Below the pieces are notes generated by a model. The model made no database searches, had not been told where the DNA came from, and saw only the letters and a list, made by a program, of their open reading frames with translations. From JADJOY01 sp046331705 [NCBI: bacterium] (GTDB lineage Bacteria; JADJOY01), in contig JAXLQJ010000017.1 of NCBI GenBank assembly GCA_046331705.1, positions 68,439-132,438 on the forward strand: DNA of 64,000 nt, written 5' to 3'. A program made the translations under genes and the position numbers. This document shows positions 19,209 to 27,792 of the stretch, piece after piece (within the stretch, counting starts at the first letter, position 1; each line of letters begins with the position of its first letter).

Positions 19209-20720
19209 TCACGTCCGCCGGCGCGGTGCCGCGCGCCGTGGCGCGGCGCGGACCGAGCGTGATGCGCGGCGCGCGGCGGGCCGGGGCCGACCGGCCGCGC
19301 CGGCGAGCGACTCGAGCTCGGCGAACGCAGCGTCGAGCTCGGCGCCGAAGCGCTCGAGGTCCGCCATCGCGTCCCAGTCGCCCATCAGCCCGAAGCACAG
19401 CGCGCCGGCGTAACTCACCACGGCGACGCTCATCGTCAGGTTGGGCGCCAGCGGAACGCACGGAAAGACCTCGCGCAAGCGCGCTCCCGCGAAGTAGAGC
19501 GGGAATTGTGGCCCCGGCACGTTCGTCACGACCAGGTTCACGAACCGCTGCGCCCACTGGAGCCGCACGGCTTGCTGGAGCAGCGTCGCCGGCGCGAATC
19601 CCGAGAAGCTGGTGAGCATCTGCGCACCCACCATCTCGTGCGAGCGCTTGAGCTCGGCGGTGCGCGCGACCAGCGTCGCGTGACGGCGGCGCGGATCGGC
19701 CTCGCCCACCGGCAACCCCACCACGAGCGCGGACACGCGATTGCCGAGCGCGCCCGCCTGCGCGGCATCGCGCACGCTCACCGGCACCAAGGCGTGCAGC
19801 TCCAAGCCGCGCACCGCCTCACGGCGTTCGAGGAGCAACGCGCGCAGCGCTCCGGCGACTGCCGCGAGCACGACGTCGTTCACGGTGCCGCCGAGGGCGT
19901 TCTTGACCGCCTTGGCTCGGGCCAGCGCGACGGTTCGCCCCACGAAGCGCCGGTGCGGGCCGATCGGGCGGTTGAGCGAGGTCCGCGGCGCGAAGCCACC
20001 ACCGACCAGCGAGACCATGCCTTCTCGGAGGTCGTCGAGCCTGGCGAGCGTCTCGCGGGGCGTGCGCAGCGCCTCGCGCAGCGTGCGGCCGCGCGCGGAA
20101 TCGAGCGTCGCGCGCTCGATCCAGGCATCGACGAGCCGCAGCGCTTCGCTCGGCGCGGGGCGCGCGACGAAGGGCGCGGGCGGCGGCGGCTCGGGCGTAT
20201 CGTCGTCGGCGTCGAAGAGATGGGCGGCGAGCTCCATCCCTGCGACGCCGTCGACCATGCCGTGATGGGTCTTCCACACCAGCGCCACCCGATCGCCAGC
20301 GAGCCCATCCACGACGTCGAGCTCCCAGAGCGGTCGGTGCCGGTCGAGCTGTTGCGACATCAAGCGCCCGACCAGCGCGGCGAGCGAGGCGTCGTCGCCC
20401 GGCGCCGGCAGCGCGCTCATGCGGACGTGGTAGCGGATGTTGAAGTGGGAGTCGTCGACCCACAGCGGCCGGCCCTGGCCGAGAGGAACGAACGCGAGCT
20501 TCTGGCGAAAGCGCGGCACGCGATCGAGGCGCGCCTCGATGCGTCGGATGAGCCGCGGTTGATCGAGCCAGCCGCGTGAATCCCTGAGCCGCGCGCCTTC
20601 GAAGATCGACACCGCCCCGACGTGCATCGGGGTCGAGGGGCCCTCCAGGTGCAGAAAGGCCGCGTCGAGCGCGCTCAGGCGATCGGCATTCGCTGGATCC
20701 ATCGCCCGCGCCGCCGCCAT
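19209..20720 (-). CDS. Wax ester synthase / diacylglycerol acyltransferase (WS/DGAT)
   Basis: A 503-residue acyltransferase that makes wax esters or triacylglycerol from acyl-CoA. The catalytic HHxxxDG motif is present as THHGMVDGVAG near residue 150, with the N-terminal LSALDAAFLHLEGPSTPMHVG and the C-terminal VTNVPGPQFPLYFAG segments typical of the family. The C-terminus is an Arg/Ala-rich tail. ATG 20702 (MDPANADRLS) is an equally reasonable start. The presence of this enzyme points to storage-lipid formation in the host. It is followed directly by the UPF0598-like gene. Confidence 0.93.
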   Translation of the reverse strand: MAAARAMDPANADRLSALDAAFLHLEGPSTPMHVGAVSIFEGARLRDSRGWLDQPRLIRRIEARLDRVPRFRQKLAFVPLGQGRPLWVDDSHFNIRYHVRMSALPAPGDDASLAALVGRLMSQQLDRHRPLWELDVVDGLAGDRVALVWKTHHGMVDGVAGMELAAHLFDADDDTPEPPPPAPFVARPAPSEALRLVDAWIERATLDSARGRTLREALRTPRETLARLDDLREGMVSLVGGGFAPRTSLNRPIGPHRRFVGRTVALARAKAVKNALGGTVNDVVLAAVAGALRALLLERREAVRGLELHALVPVSVRDAAQAGALGNRVSALVVGLPVGEADPRRRHATLVARTAELKRSHEMVGAQMLTSFSGFAPATLLQQAVRLQWAQRFVNLVVTNVPGPQFPLYFAGARLREVFPCVPLAPNLTMSVAVVSYAGALCFGLMGDWDAMADLERFGAELDAAFAELESLAGAAGRPRPAARRASRSVRAAPRRAAPRRRT

Positions 20721-20747
20721 CTCACACGCGCCGTGTCGCGCCGTGCG

Positions 20748-22031
20748 TCAGGGCTTGCGCTGCTTGCCCGTCTTGCCGGCGCTGCTCGGCTTGCTCTGCG
20801 CCGGTGGACTCGCCCGCGGCGCTGGCGGGCTCGGCGGCGCGGGCGGCGCCACGGCGGGCGCCACGGGTGCAACCGGTGCCGGCTCCGTGGACGGCGGCGC
20901 GATGCTGCTGGGCAAGACGTCGTCGGAGATCGAGCGCGGCTCGTTGGCCGCCCCTGGCGGCGAGCCGAGATCGCCCAGCTCGAACACCAGCACGTCGTCG
21001 AAGCCCACGGCGATCCGCTCGCCGGAATGCGACCACGCCAGATCGCTGGCACGATCCTGGCCCGTGGGCGAGCCGCCCACCTCTTCCCACGAGCGGGTGT
21101 TCCACACCGCGATGCGGTAGCTCGGACGCGCGTTGGCGGGTGCGCCCTTGGGCAGCGGTTCGCGCACGAACGCGGCCAGCACCGGCGCGTCGACGCGCGG
21201 ATTCCACGTGAGCTCGAGCGCGCATCGTCCAGGCTGCGGAATGGTCTTGAAGACCGTCCACGTGGTGGCGTCGAAGATCACCAGCTCGCTGGTCGATGCA
21301 TCGACCTCGCAGCCCTTGTCGCCCTCGACCCACACCGCGAGCCAGGCTCCGTTCGGGCTCCACGCCACCTGACCGATCCTCCCCGTGGGGCGGCGCAGCG
21401 ACTTGATCTGCTCCCACGCCCGCGAATCCCAGACCGAGATCAGGTTCCACGACACGATCCCGAGCTGGCGGCCGTCGCCGCGCCACACGATCCCGCCCCA
21501 ATCGTCGAATCGCCCGATGAAGTTGAGCGCTTGGTCGTAGATGAGGACTTGGCTGGTGGGCTTGGCGCCGAAATCCTTCAGGTTCGCCGCGAGGTACGCC
21601 CCGTCCGGGCTGAAACGCACGCTGGTGAAATGCCCCTTCGGCTCCTTGAGGCGGCGTCCCGCCACGCGATCCGCGATGCGCAGGGTGCGGATCTCGGGAT
21701 CGAGGCCGGCGCAATCCGCGCCGATCTTGCCGGCCTGCGTGTAAGCCAGCGTGTTGCCGTCCGGGCTGAGATCGAAGTCGAGCGCGCCCGCGCCCGGGAC
21801 CTCGACGAGCGTCGTGGTCGAGGTGCCGTCGAGCTTCATCCACTCGATGCCACGCCCCTTGTTGTAGATCAGCCCGCTGTCGTCGGCGGTCCAGACGATC
21901 CGCCGCCGGTCGCCGGTGGGGACGGCGCACGCGCCGGCACGCGCGGCGCGCGCGTCGACCGCCACCGAGGCCATCGCCAGCGCCACGACCACGCAGATCC
22001 GCACCCGGGACGTCGCCGCTCGTTCGCTCAT
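20748..22031 (-). CDS. Secreted WD40/TolB-like beta-propeller protein
   Basis: A 427-residue exported protein. A signal peptide (ICVVVALAMASVAVDARA) leads into repeated blades of the pattern W/F-SPDG-x-L-A (DFDLSPDGNTLAYTQ, SVRFSPDGAYLAA, QVAWSPNGAWLAV, DLAWSHSGERIAV), the hallmark of WD40 or TolB-type propellers, and a Pro/Ala-rich C-terminal tail ending in basic residues. It is likely periplasmic and protein-binding; the partner is unknown. It sits 27 bp upstream of the WS/DGAT gene and 16 bp downstream of the DUF962 gene, so the three may be one operon. Confidence 0.8.
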   Translation of the reverse strand: MSERAATSRVRICVVVALAMASVAVDARAARAGACAVPTGDRRRIVWTADDSGLIYNKGRGIEWMKLDGTSTTTLVEVPGAGALDFDLSPDGNTLAYTQAGKIGADCAGLDPEIRTLRIADRVAGRRLKEPKGHFTSVRFSPDGAYLAANLKDFGAKPTSQVLIYDQALNFIGRFDDWGGIVWRGDGRQLGIVSWNLISVWDSRAWEQIKSLRRPTGRIGQVAWSPNGAWLAVWVEGDKGCEVDASTSELVIFDATTWTVFKTIPQPGRCALELTWNPRVDAPVLAAFVREPLPKGAPANARPSYRIAVWNTRSWEEVGGSPTGQDRASDLAWSHSGERIAVGFDDVLVFELGDLGSPPGAANEPRSISDDVLPSSIAPPSTEPAPVAPVAPAVAPPAPPSPPAPRASPPAQSKPSSAGKTGKQRKP

Positions 22032-22047
22032 CGCTCGCGCTCCTCGA

Positions 22048-22407
22048 TCACGCCATGCGTTCGCGCTGGACAGGGCTCGCGCCGTGCAGGCGCTCGACTT
22101 CCCGTGTCATGCGCGCCTGAAGGCCGAGCGCCAGCATGCGGAAATCGGCGCGCAGCGACCACGAAGGGTAGGTCCAGCTGGCCGGTCGGTTTCCCTCCAC
22201 CAGGAGATGACCGACCCAGGCCGGCCCGTACCCGAGCACCGGGGCCAGCAGCACGAACCCCGGCGAGAGCGTGAGCACGCCGAGCACGAGGCCCAACACC
22301 CCGCACGAGGTCCCCACGTAGTGGAGCAGGCGATTGATGGGGTCGCGGTGCTCGCCGACGTAATGAGGCCAGAACTCCTCGTAGGAGGTGAACACCGGAG
22401 CGGTCAT
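22048..22407 (-). CDS. DUF962 / Mpo1-like membrane protein
   Basis: A 119-residue protein with two hydrophobic hairpins. The family residues are clear: FWPHYVGEHRDPINRLLHYVGT near the N-terminus and GHLLVEGNRPASW later, supplying the conserved histidines. In yeast, the homologue Mpo1 is an Fe(II) dioxygenase acting on 2-hydroxy fatty acids; bacterial roles are unproven, but the neighbourhood of WS/DGAT fits lipid metabolism. The gene lies between purC and the propeller gene on the same strand. Confidence 0.85.
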   Translation of the reverse strand: MTAPVFTSYEEFWPHYVGEHRDPINRLLHYVGTSCGVLGLVLGVLTLSPGFVLLAPVLGYGPAWVGHLLVEGNRPASWTYPSWSLRADFRMLALGLQARMTREVERLHGASPVQRERMA

Positions 22408-22458
22408 GGTGCTCCTCTCGCCGCGGCAACGCGCCGAAGGCGGTCGCCGCGCGCCGGC

Positions 22459-23340
22459 TCAGGTCCGCACCGCCAGCCGATCGAGGGCCTCGCGGTACTT
22501 CGCCGCGGTCTGGTTCACGATGTCGTCGGGAAGCACGGGCGCCGGCGGCTTGTGGTCCCAACCCAAACCGTTGAGGTAATCGCGGACGAATTGCTTGTCG
22601 AAGGAGGGCTGCGAGGCGCCCGCCACGTAGCGGTCCTTCGGCCAGAAACGCGACGAGTCGGGAGTGAGCGCTTCGTCGATCCACACGAGCTCGCCGTCGC
22701 GGATGCCGAACTCGAACTTGGTGTCGGCGAGGATGATGCCGCGCGGCTCGGCCCAGGCCGCGGCGCGCTGGTAGATCTCGATGCTCACGTCGCGGACGCG
22801 GCGGGCGAGGTCGCCGCCCAGGATCTCCGCGGCCTGCTCGAAGGTGATGTTTTCGTCGTGCTGGCCGGCGGGCGCCTTGGTCGATGGCGTGAAGATCGGC
22901 TCGGGCAACCGCGCCGACTCGGTCAGCCCGGCGGGTAACCGAATGCCGCAGACGGTGCCTTGCTTCTTGTACTCGGCCCAGCCCGAGCCCGCGAGATAGC
23001 CGCGCACGATCGCCTCGACCTTGAGCGGCTCCGTCTTCTGAACGAGCACGGCGCGCCCCTCGATGGAGGCGAGCACCGCCGGGTCCTTGACCACGTCGCC
23101 GAGCGGCCGACCCGTGAGATGGTTCGGGACGATGCCGTCGAGATGGGCGAACCAGAAGTTCGAGAGCTGCGTCAGCACCCAGCCCTTGCCGGGAATGGGT
23201 GTCGGCAGAACGACGTCGAACGCGGAGATCCGATCGGTGGCCACGATCAGCAGCCGGTCGCCGAGATCGTAGACGTCGCGAACCTTTCCGCGGAACTTGA
23301 TCGTCAGCTCCGGGATGTTGGATTGAACGAGCGCTTCCAT
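22459..23340 (-). CDS. purC: Phosphoribosylaminoimidazole-succinocarboxamide synthase (SAICAR synthetase)
   Basis: A 293-residue enzyme joining aspartate to CAIR in purine synthesis (step 8 of the pathway). Signatures include GKVRDVYDLGDRLLIVATDRISAFD at the N-terminus (ATP site), PLKVEAIVRGYLAGSGW and the substrate motif DTKFEFGIRDGELVWIDEALTPDSSRFW. The length matches the long PurC form of about 290-300 residues. It starts its own left-facing transcription unit, divergent from the methyltransferase. Purine genes purH and purD lie 37 kb away on the other strand. Confidence 0.96.
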   Translation of the reverse strand: MEALVQSNIPELTIKFRGKVRDVYDLGDRLLIVATDRISAFDVVLPTPIPGKGWVLTQLSNFWFAHLDGIVPNHLTGRPLGDVVKDPAVLASIEGRAVLVQKTEPLKVEAIVRGYLAGSGWAEYKKQGTVCGIRLPAGLTESARLPEPIFTPSTKAPAGQHDENITFEQAAEILGGDLARRVRDVSIEIYQRAAAWAEPRGIILADTKFEFGIRDGELVWIDEALTPDSSRFWPKDRYVAGASQPSFDKQFVRDYLNGLGWDHKPPAPVLPDDIVNQTAAKYREALDRLAVRT

Positions 23341-23599
23341 GTGCTCCTCGCCTCACGGCTTCACGAGAAGCACGAGAGCTTAGCAGGCGCTCCGGGGCTT
23401 GCGGTGCGCGCTCGTCGTTCGCGACACGCGGACGCCTGCCCGGTGGGCGCCCGACGGCTGGCGACGGCGATGCGCACCGAGAGGCGCGGTCGATCGTCCT
23501 GCCGCGCCACCGTGCGGTCGGCCGCGCCGGATCGCGCGCGCTCGTCTAGAGTGGCGCCGCCCCTCCCCACCGCAGTCGAGGAATCCGAGCGCCCCCTCC

Positions 23600-24454
23600 A
23601 TGGCCGACCGACATCAGCGCATCGCGCCCACCGCGCACTTCACGGCGTACACGTGGTACCGGCTGCGGCTGCCGTACGCGCAGCTCTTCGCCACCGCTCG
23701 CGGTGCCGCGCTCTTCTGGACCCTGAGGCTGACGATGGAATGGGCCGTGATGGTGCGCGGCCGCGTGCCCACGATGGCGCAGTACTTGGGCCAGCGCCAC
23801 CGCGTGATCGATTGGGTGCTCGGGGAGCACGCGCCGGATCGCGTCGTCGAGCTCGGCGCCGGGCTCTCGCGGCGCGGCACGACCTGGGCCGCGGACCGCG
23901 GCACGCGCTACACGGAGATCGACCTGCCGCACATGATCGCGGCCAAGCGAGCGCTGCTCGCGGCGCGCGCTCCCGAGACGCTGCGCGCGACGCTCGCCGA
24001 GCGCCTCGAGCACCGCTCGCTCGACGTGGTGTCGCCCGACTTCGGCGGGCGCCTGGCCGAGCTGCTCGCCGGCGCCGCACGCCCGGTGGTGGTGGCCGAG
24101 GGGCTGCTCGGCTACCTCACGCTCGAGCAACGTCTGCGGCTCTTGGGCGCGATTCGCGAGGCGCTCGCGAGCGCCGGCGGCGGCACGTTCGTCCACGACG
24201 CGCACCTGAGCGAATCGCAGGCACGCGTGGGCGCGGCCAGCCGGGTGCTGCGCTCGCTGATCGGCGTGGTCACGCGCGGCCAGGGCGTGCGCGATCCGTT
24301 CCCCGACGCCGCCGCGGCGGAGGCGGCGTACCGCGAGGCGGGCTACACGCGAATCGAGCGATTCCAGCCGCTCGCGTTGCTCGATCGCGTCCCCGGCCTC
24401 GCGCGCGTCTACGCGCCCGTCAACATCTACGCCCTCGGCGTGGAGCGGCGCTGA
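23600..24454 (+). CDS. Class I SAM-dependent methyltransferase, leucine carboxyl methyltransferase (LCMT) family
   Basis: A 284-residue O-methyltransferase. The SAM site VVELGAGLSRRGTTW, the acidic loop YTEIDLPHMI, and the family motif VVVAEGLLGYL (usual form EGLLMYL) define the PPM1/LCMT group. In bacteria these methylate carboxylates of small molecules and some polyketide or lipid products; the acceptor here is unknown. ATG 23600 was chosen because family similarity starts just after it. Its last 28 bp overlap the end of the convergent SDR gene. The 259 bp before it separate it from purC and hold no other gene. Confidence 0.84.
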   Translation: MADRHQRIAPTAHFTAYTWYRLRLPYAQLFATARGAALFWTLRLTMEWAVMVRGRVPTMAQYLGQRHRVIDWVLGEHAPDRVVELGAGLSRRGTTWAADRGTRYTEIDLPHMIAAKRALLAARAPETLRATLAERLEHRSLDVVSPDFGGRLAELLAGAARPVVVAEGLLGYLTLEQRLRLLGAIREALASAGGGTFVHDAHLSESQARVGAASRVLRSLIGVVTRGQGVRDPFPDAAAAEAAYREAGYTRIERFQPLALLDRVPGLARVYAPVNIYALGVERR

Positions 24455-25338
24455 GCGGCATTCCTCGACGTCGTGCCGATCGTCGCGCCGCCAGCGCGCT
24501 GCTTCTGGACGCGACGCTGCGCCGAGAGTCCCTTGCGGCGGAGCAAGGGCTTCACGCGATCGGCGATCTGCGGAAACGCGTTCACGACCTTCGCGAGCGA
24601 CGCCCGGCCGATCGGGATCAGCACCTCCATCGGACGCTCGTCGAGCGCGCGCAGGATCGCCTGCGCCACGTCCTCCACCGTCAGCACCCGATCGCCCGAG
24701 AACGTGAGCGCTGCCTCTTCGTAGTCGACCTGCAGGTCGAGCATGGGCGTCTGGACGGCGTCCGGGCACACGGTGGTCACGGCGACTCCGAAGCGCGCGA
24801 GCTCCTGCGAGACCGCGAGCGAGAACCCGCGCACGGCGAACTTCGACGCGCTGTAGAGGCAGAGCCCGGGCACCGGCGCGATCGCCGCCAACGACGCGAT
24901 GTTGACGATGTGCCCCTCGCCCCTCGGCACCATCATGCGTGCCGCGGCGCGGGTGCCGAAGATCACACCCTTGGTGTTGACGTCGATGTGCCGATCGACG
25001 TCGCTCGCCTCGGTCTCGTGGATGTAGCCCGGACGCAGATAGCCCGCCACGTTGAGCACCACGTCGACGCTGCCGAGCTTCGCGACGGCGAGCTCCACGG
25101 CGCGCTCCCATTGCGCCGCATTGCGCACGTCGAGCGCCATGAGCATCACGCGATCGGGCTGCCACGCGTCCGCCTTGGCGGCCGCCTTGAGCTTCTTGAG
25201 CTCGAGATCCGTGGCGACCACTCGATGCCCGTGCGCGACGAGCACCCCCACCAGATGCCGCCCGATGCCGCTCGCGCACCCCGTCACCAGACACACCCGC
25301 GCGGGCTCGTTCCTCGCCCTGCTGGATCGCTTCGCCAT
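24427..25338 (-). CDS. Short-chain dehydrogenase/reductase (SDR)
   Basis: A 303-residue NAD(P)-dependent oxidoreductase. It has the nucleotide site TGCASGIGRH, the NVAGY (NNAG-type) motif, the catalytic Ser in IVNIASLAAIAP and the YSASK active site. After the core, residues 240-303 form a basic extension (VKPLLRRKGLSAQRRVQKQRAGG) that may bind membranes or nucleic acid. A GGAG ribosome site precedes ATG 25338. Substrate unknown. It is divergent from the DUF4139 gene pair and converges on the methyltransferase with 28 bp of overlap. Confidence 0.88.
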   Translation of the reverse strand: MAKRSSRARNEPARVCLVTGCASGIGRHLVGVLVAHGHRVVATDLELKKLKAAAKADAWQPDRVMLMALDVRNAAQWERAVELAVAKLGSVDVVLNVAGYLRPGYIHETEASDVDRHIDVNTKGVIFGTRAAARMMVPRGEGHIVNIASLAAIAPVPGLCLYSASKFAVRGFSLAVSQELARFGVAVTTVCPDAVQTPMLDLQVDYEEAALTFSGDRVLTVEDVAQAILRALDERPMEVLIPIGRASLAKVVNAFPQIADRVKPLLRRKGLSAQRRVQKQRAGGATIGTTSRNAAQRRSTPRA

Positions 25339-25449
25339 CGCCCGCTCCTCGTTCGCCGGTTGGAGTCGCTGCGCCACGGTATGGCCACGGTATAGCTCGC
25401 GCACCGTACACGGACGTGCGATCATCGCGCCGCCTTCCGCGAGCCCAGC

Positions 25450-27792
25450 ATGCCAAAGCGCGCGCTTCTCGCCTCGCTCGCGACCGTCGTGCTTCTCGCG
25501 ACGAACGCTCCCACGTCGCGAGCGGCGCAGCTGGTGCCGAGCGCGATCTCCGGCGTGGTGGTGCACCCCAACGGCGCCGTCGTCACGCGCTCCGGCACCG
25601 TCGATCTCGCCGCCGGCACCCAGACGCTGGTGTTCGCGGAGCTGCCCGCCGCGACGGCGAGCGACGCCCTGCGCGTGCGGCTCGGCGACGATCCGTCGCT
25701 GGCGGAGGTCCTCGGAGTCACCGTGGAGACGATCATCCGCAAGCCCGAGCGCGACGAGGTGTTCCGGGCCGCCGAGAAGGAGGTGTTCGAGCTCAGGGAT
25801 CGCCTCGCCGCCGTCGACGTGCGACTCGACGATGCCCAAGGCACGCGCGACACGCTTCGCGGCTTGCCGATCGACGAGCCGACGATCCGCAAGCCGGAAT
25901 CCGTGAAGCTCGAGCCCGCGGCGTGGATCGCAGCGTTCGCCCAGATCCGCAACGGCCTCGTCGACGCCGCGCGAGCGACGGCCGACCTCGAGCGCGATCG
26001 TCGCCACCTCCTCGACCGCCTGCGCGATGCCGAGGCGCGGCTCGTGGAGGTGGGCGCCATCCGCACCGCCAGCCACAAACGAGCCTCGCTCGACGTGCGG
26101 GCGAACCACGCCGCGCGCGTGACGCTCGAGCTCTCGTATTTCGTGCCAGGCGCCTCGTGGACACCCGCCTACACCGTCCGCGTGGACCGCGCGGACAGCG
26201 TGACGCTGCTGCGGCGTGCTCGCGTCGTGCAGCGCACCGGTGAGGACTGGAGCAAAGTGCCACTCTCGTTGAGCACCACCGACCCGTCGTTTCGAGCGGG
26301 CCCCGAAGCGCTGCGCTCGTGGCGCATTCGCGAGCGGCCAGCGCCTCCCGAGATCGCGCGGCCCGCGTTCGCGAAGAGCGTCGCCAGCGGCGCCGACTTG
26401 CTGGATGCCGACTCGGGCAACTCGCTCACCGGTTTCTTCCAGCCACCCACGAAATACGTCGGCGAGAAGATCTCGCTCGACGTGAAGGACGCGCCGATTC
26501 GCGACGTGCTCTCGGAGATCGCGAGCCTCACCGGCACCAACCTGGTGCTGGCGGAGGACGTTCACGGGCGCGTGACCCTGCGGCTCACGGAGGTGCCCTG
26601 GGATCAAGTGTTGGAAGAGGTGTTGCGTTCCCGTGGCCTCGCGAAGGTGCGCGAAGGAAATCTGATCCGCGTTGCGACGCGCGAGTCGCTGGATCGCGAG
26701 CAGGAAGCACGGCTCCGCACCCAGGCGCGTTCGAGCAAGCTCGAGCCGGTGCTGCTCAAGATCATCCCGGTCCAGTACGCCGTCGCCCGCGCGCTCCTGC
26801 CCCAGCTTCGCCGCGTCGCGAGCCACCGCGACGACGCGTCGATCGACGTGGACGACCGCACCAATTCGCTCATCGTCAAGGACACCGATCGGGCCATCGA
26901 GGTCATGACCGATCTCGTGCATTCCCTCGACACGCGCATCTACCCCGACGAGCCTCCGTTCTGGATGGTGCACGATCTGGCGCCAGCGCTCCTCGCCGAC
27001 GAGCCATCCGAACGCGCACGCGGATGGCGCGAGCGATTCGACGCGGCGCTCGCCGGTCGCGATGCCGGCGCACCGGCTCCAGCACCGCTCTTCCCCGCCG
27101 ATGCGCCGGAACCGGAGGCGCCGCTCACCGCGCGCGATCGCCGCGTGCCGCAGTTCGTCTTCGGGCCGACCGCTCCCGTGAGCGTCCCGTCCGACGCACG
27201 CGCCCACGAGCTCGTTCTCGGCACCACCACGCTGACGGCGGAGCTCGACTACGAGGTGGCGCCGCTCGCTCGCGCGGACGCCATCCTCGCCGCGCGCGTG
27301 ACTCCAACCGAGCAGCCATTCGTCTCCGGCCCCGCCGAGTCGTTCATCGCCGGCGATTACGCGGGGCGCACCACGTTGCCGGACGCCGTGAGCGGCGAGA
27401 CCGTGCGGGTTGCCCTCGGCCCCGACCCGCGCCTCGTGGTGCGGCGCATCGAGCGCAAGAGCCAGGCGGACACCGGCTTCGCGAGCGCCCAGGTCACCGA
27501 GACCAGCGACGTCCGGATCGAGATCGAGAACCACGCCGGGACACCGGCTGCAGTGCACCTCGTCGACCGAGTCCCCTTCACGCTCGACACGCGGCTCGCC
27601 ATCGACGTGAGCGGTCTCGAGCCGACGCCGCGCGACGACGGCCCGAGCGATCGCGCCCGCGGCCTGCTCGCCTGGGACCTGCCCGTGCCGTCGGGCGCGA
27701 CGGCGCGCGCGAGCTATCGGCTCACGATCGAACGACCGCGCGACGGCGCGATCACGCTCACGCCACAGTCGCCGCGCGAGCCCGCGCCGTGA
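25450..27792 (+). CDS. Exported DUF4140/DUF4139 protein with inserted secretin N-domains
   Basis: A 780-residue exported protein. Signal peptide about residues 1-25; DUF4140 domain (ISGVVVHPNGAVVTRSGTVD) followed by a coiled coil; first part of DUF4139 at about 217-310 (YFVPGASWTPAYTVRVD, VVQRTGEDWSKVPLSLST). Residues 338-420 are a secretin/TonB short N-terminal domain of PilQ type (EKISLDVKDAPIRDVLSEIA, VTLRLTEVPWDQVLEEVL, GNLIRVA), and 431-497 a secretin N1 (NolW-like) domain (IIPVQYAVARALLPQLRR, DDRTNSLIVKDTDRAIEVM). DUF4139 then resumes at about 590. No secretin pore domain is present. DUF4139 proteins (MuiA-like) have no known mechanism. The stop overlaps the start of the next gene (GTGA). 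Confidence 0.83.
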   Translation: MPKRALLASLATVVLLATNAPTSRAAQLVPSAISGVVVHPNGAVVTRSGTVDLAAGTQTLVFAELPAATASDALRVRLGDDPSLAEVLGVTVETIIRKPERDEVFRAAEKEVFELRDRLAAVDVRLDDAQGTRDTLRGLPIDEPTIRKPESVKLEPAAWIAAFAQIRNGLVDAARATADLERDRRHLLDRLRDAEARLVEVGAIRTASHKRASLDVRANHAARVTLELSYFVPGASWTPAYTVRVDRADSVTLLRRARVVQRTGEDWSKVPLSLSTTDPSFRAGPEALRSWRIRERPAPPEIARPAFAKSVASGADLLDADSGNSLTGFFQPPTKYVGEKISLDVKDAPIRDVLSEIASLTGTNLVLAEDVHGRVTLRLTEVPWDQVLEEVLRSRGLAKVREGNLIRVATRESLDREQEARLRTQARSSKLEPVLLKIIPVQYAVARALLPQLRRVASHRDDASIDVDDRTNSLIVKDTDRAIEVMTDLVHSLDTRIYPDEPPFWMVHDLAPALLADEPSERARGWRERFDAALAGRDAGAPAPAPLFPADAPEPEAPLTARDRRVPQFVFGPTAPVSVPSDARAHELVLGTTTLTAELDYEVAPLARADAILAARVTPTEQPFVSGPAESFIAGDYAGRTTLPDAVSGETVRVALGPDPRLVVRRIERKSQADTGFASAQVTETSDVRIEIENHAGTPAAVHLVDRVPFTLDTRLAIDVSGLEPTPRDDGPSDRARGLLAWDLPVPSGATARASYRLTIERPRDGAITLTPQSPREPAP

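Noticed and set aside
25374-25393. Direct repeat of CCACGGTAT, 11 bp apart, in the SDR/DUF4139 gap
   Set aside because: Only two copies, no clear promoter context and a good chance of random occurrence; not enough to call an operator.
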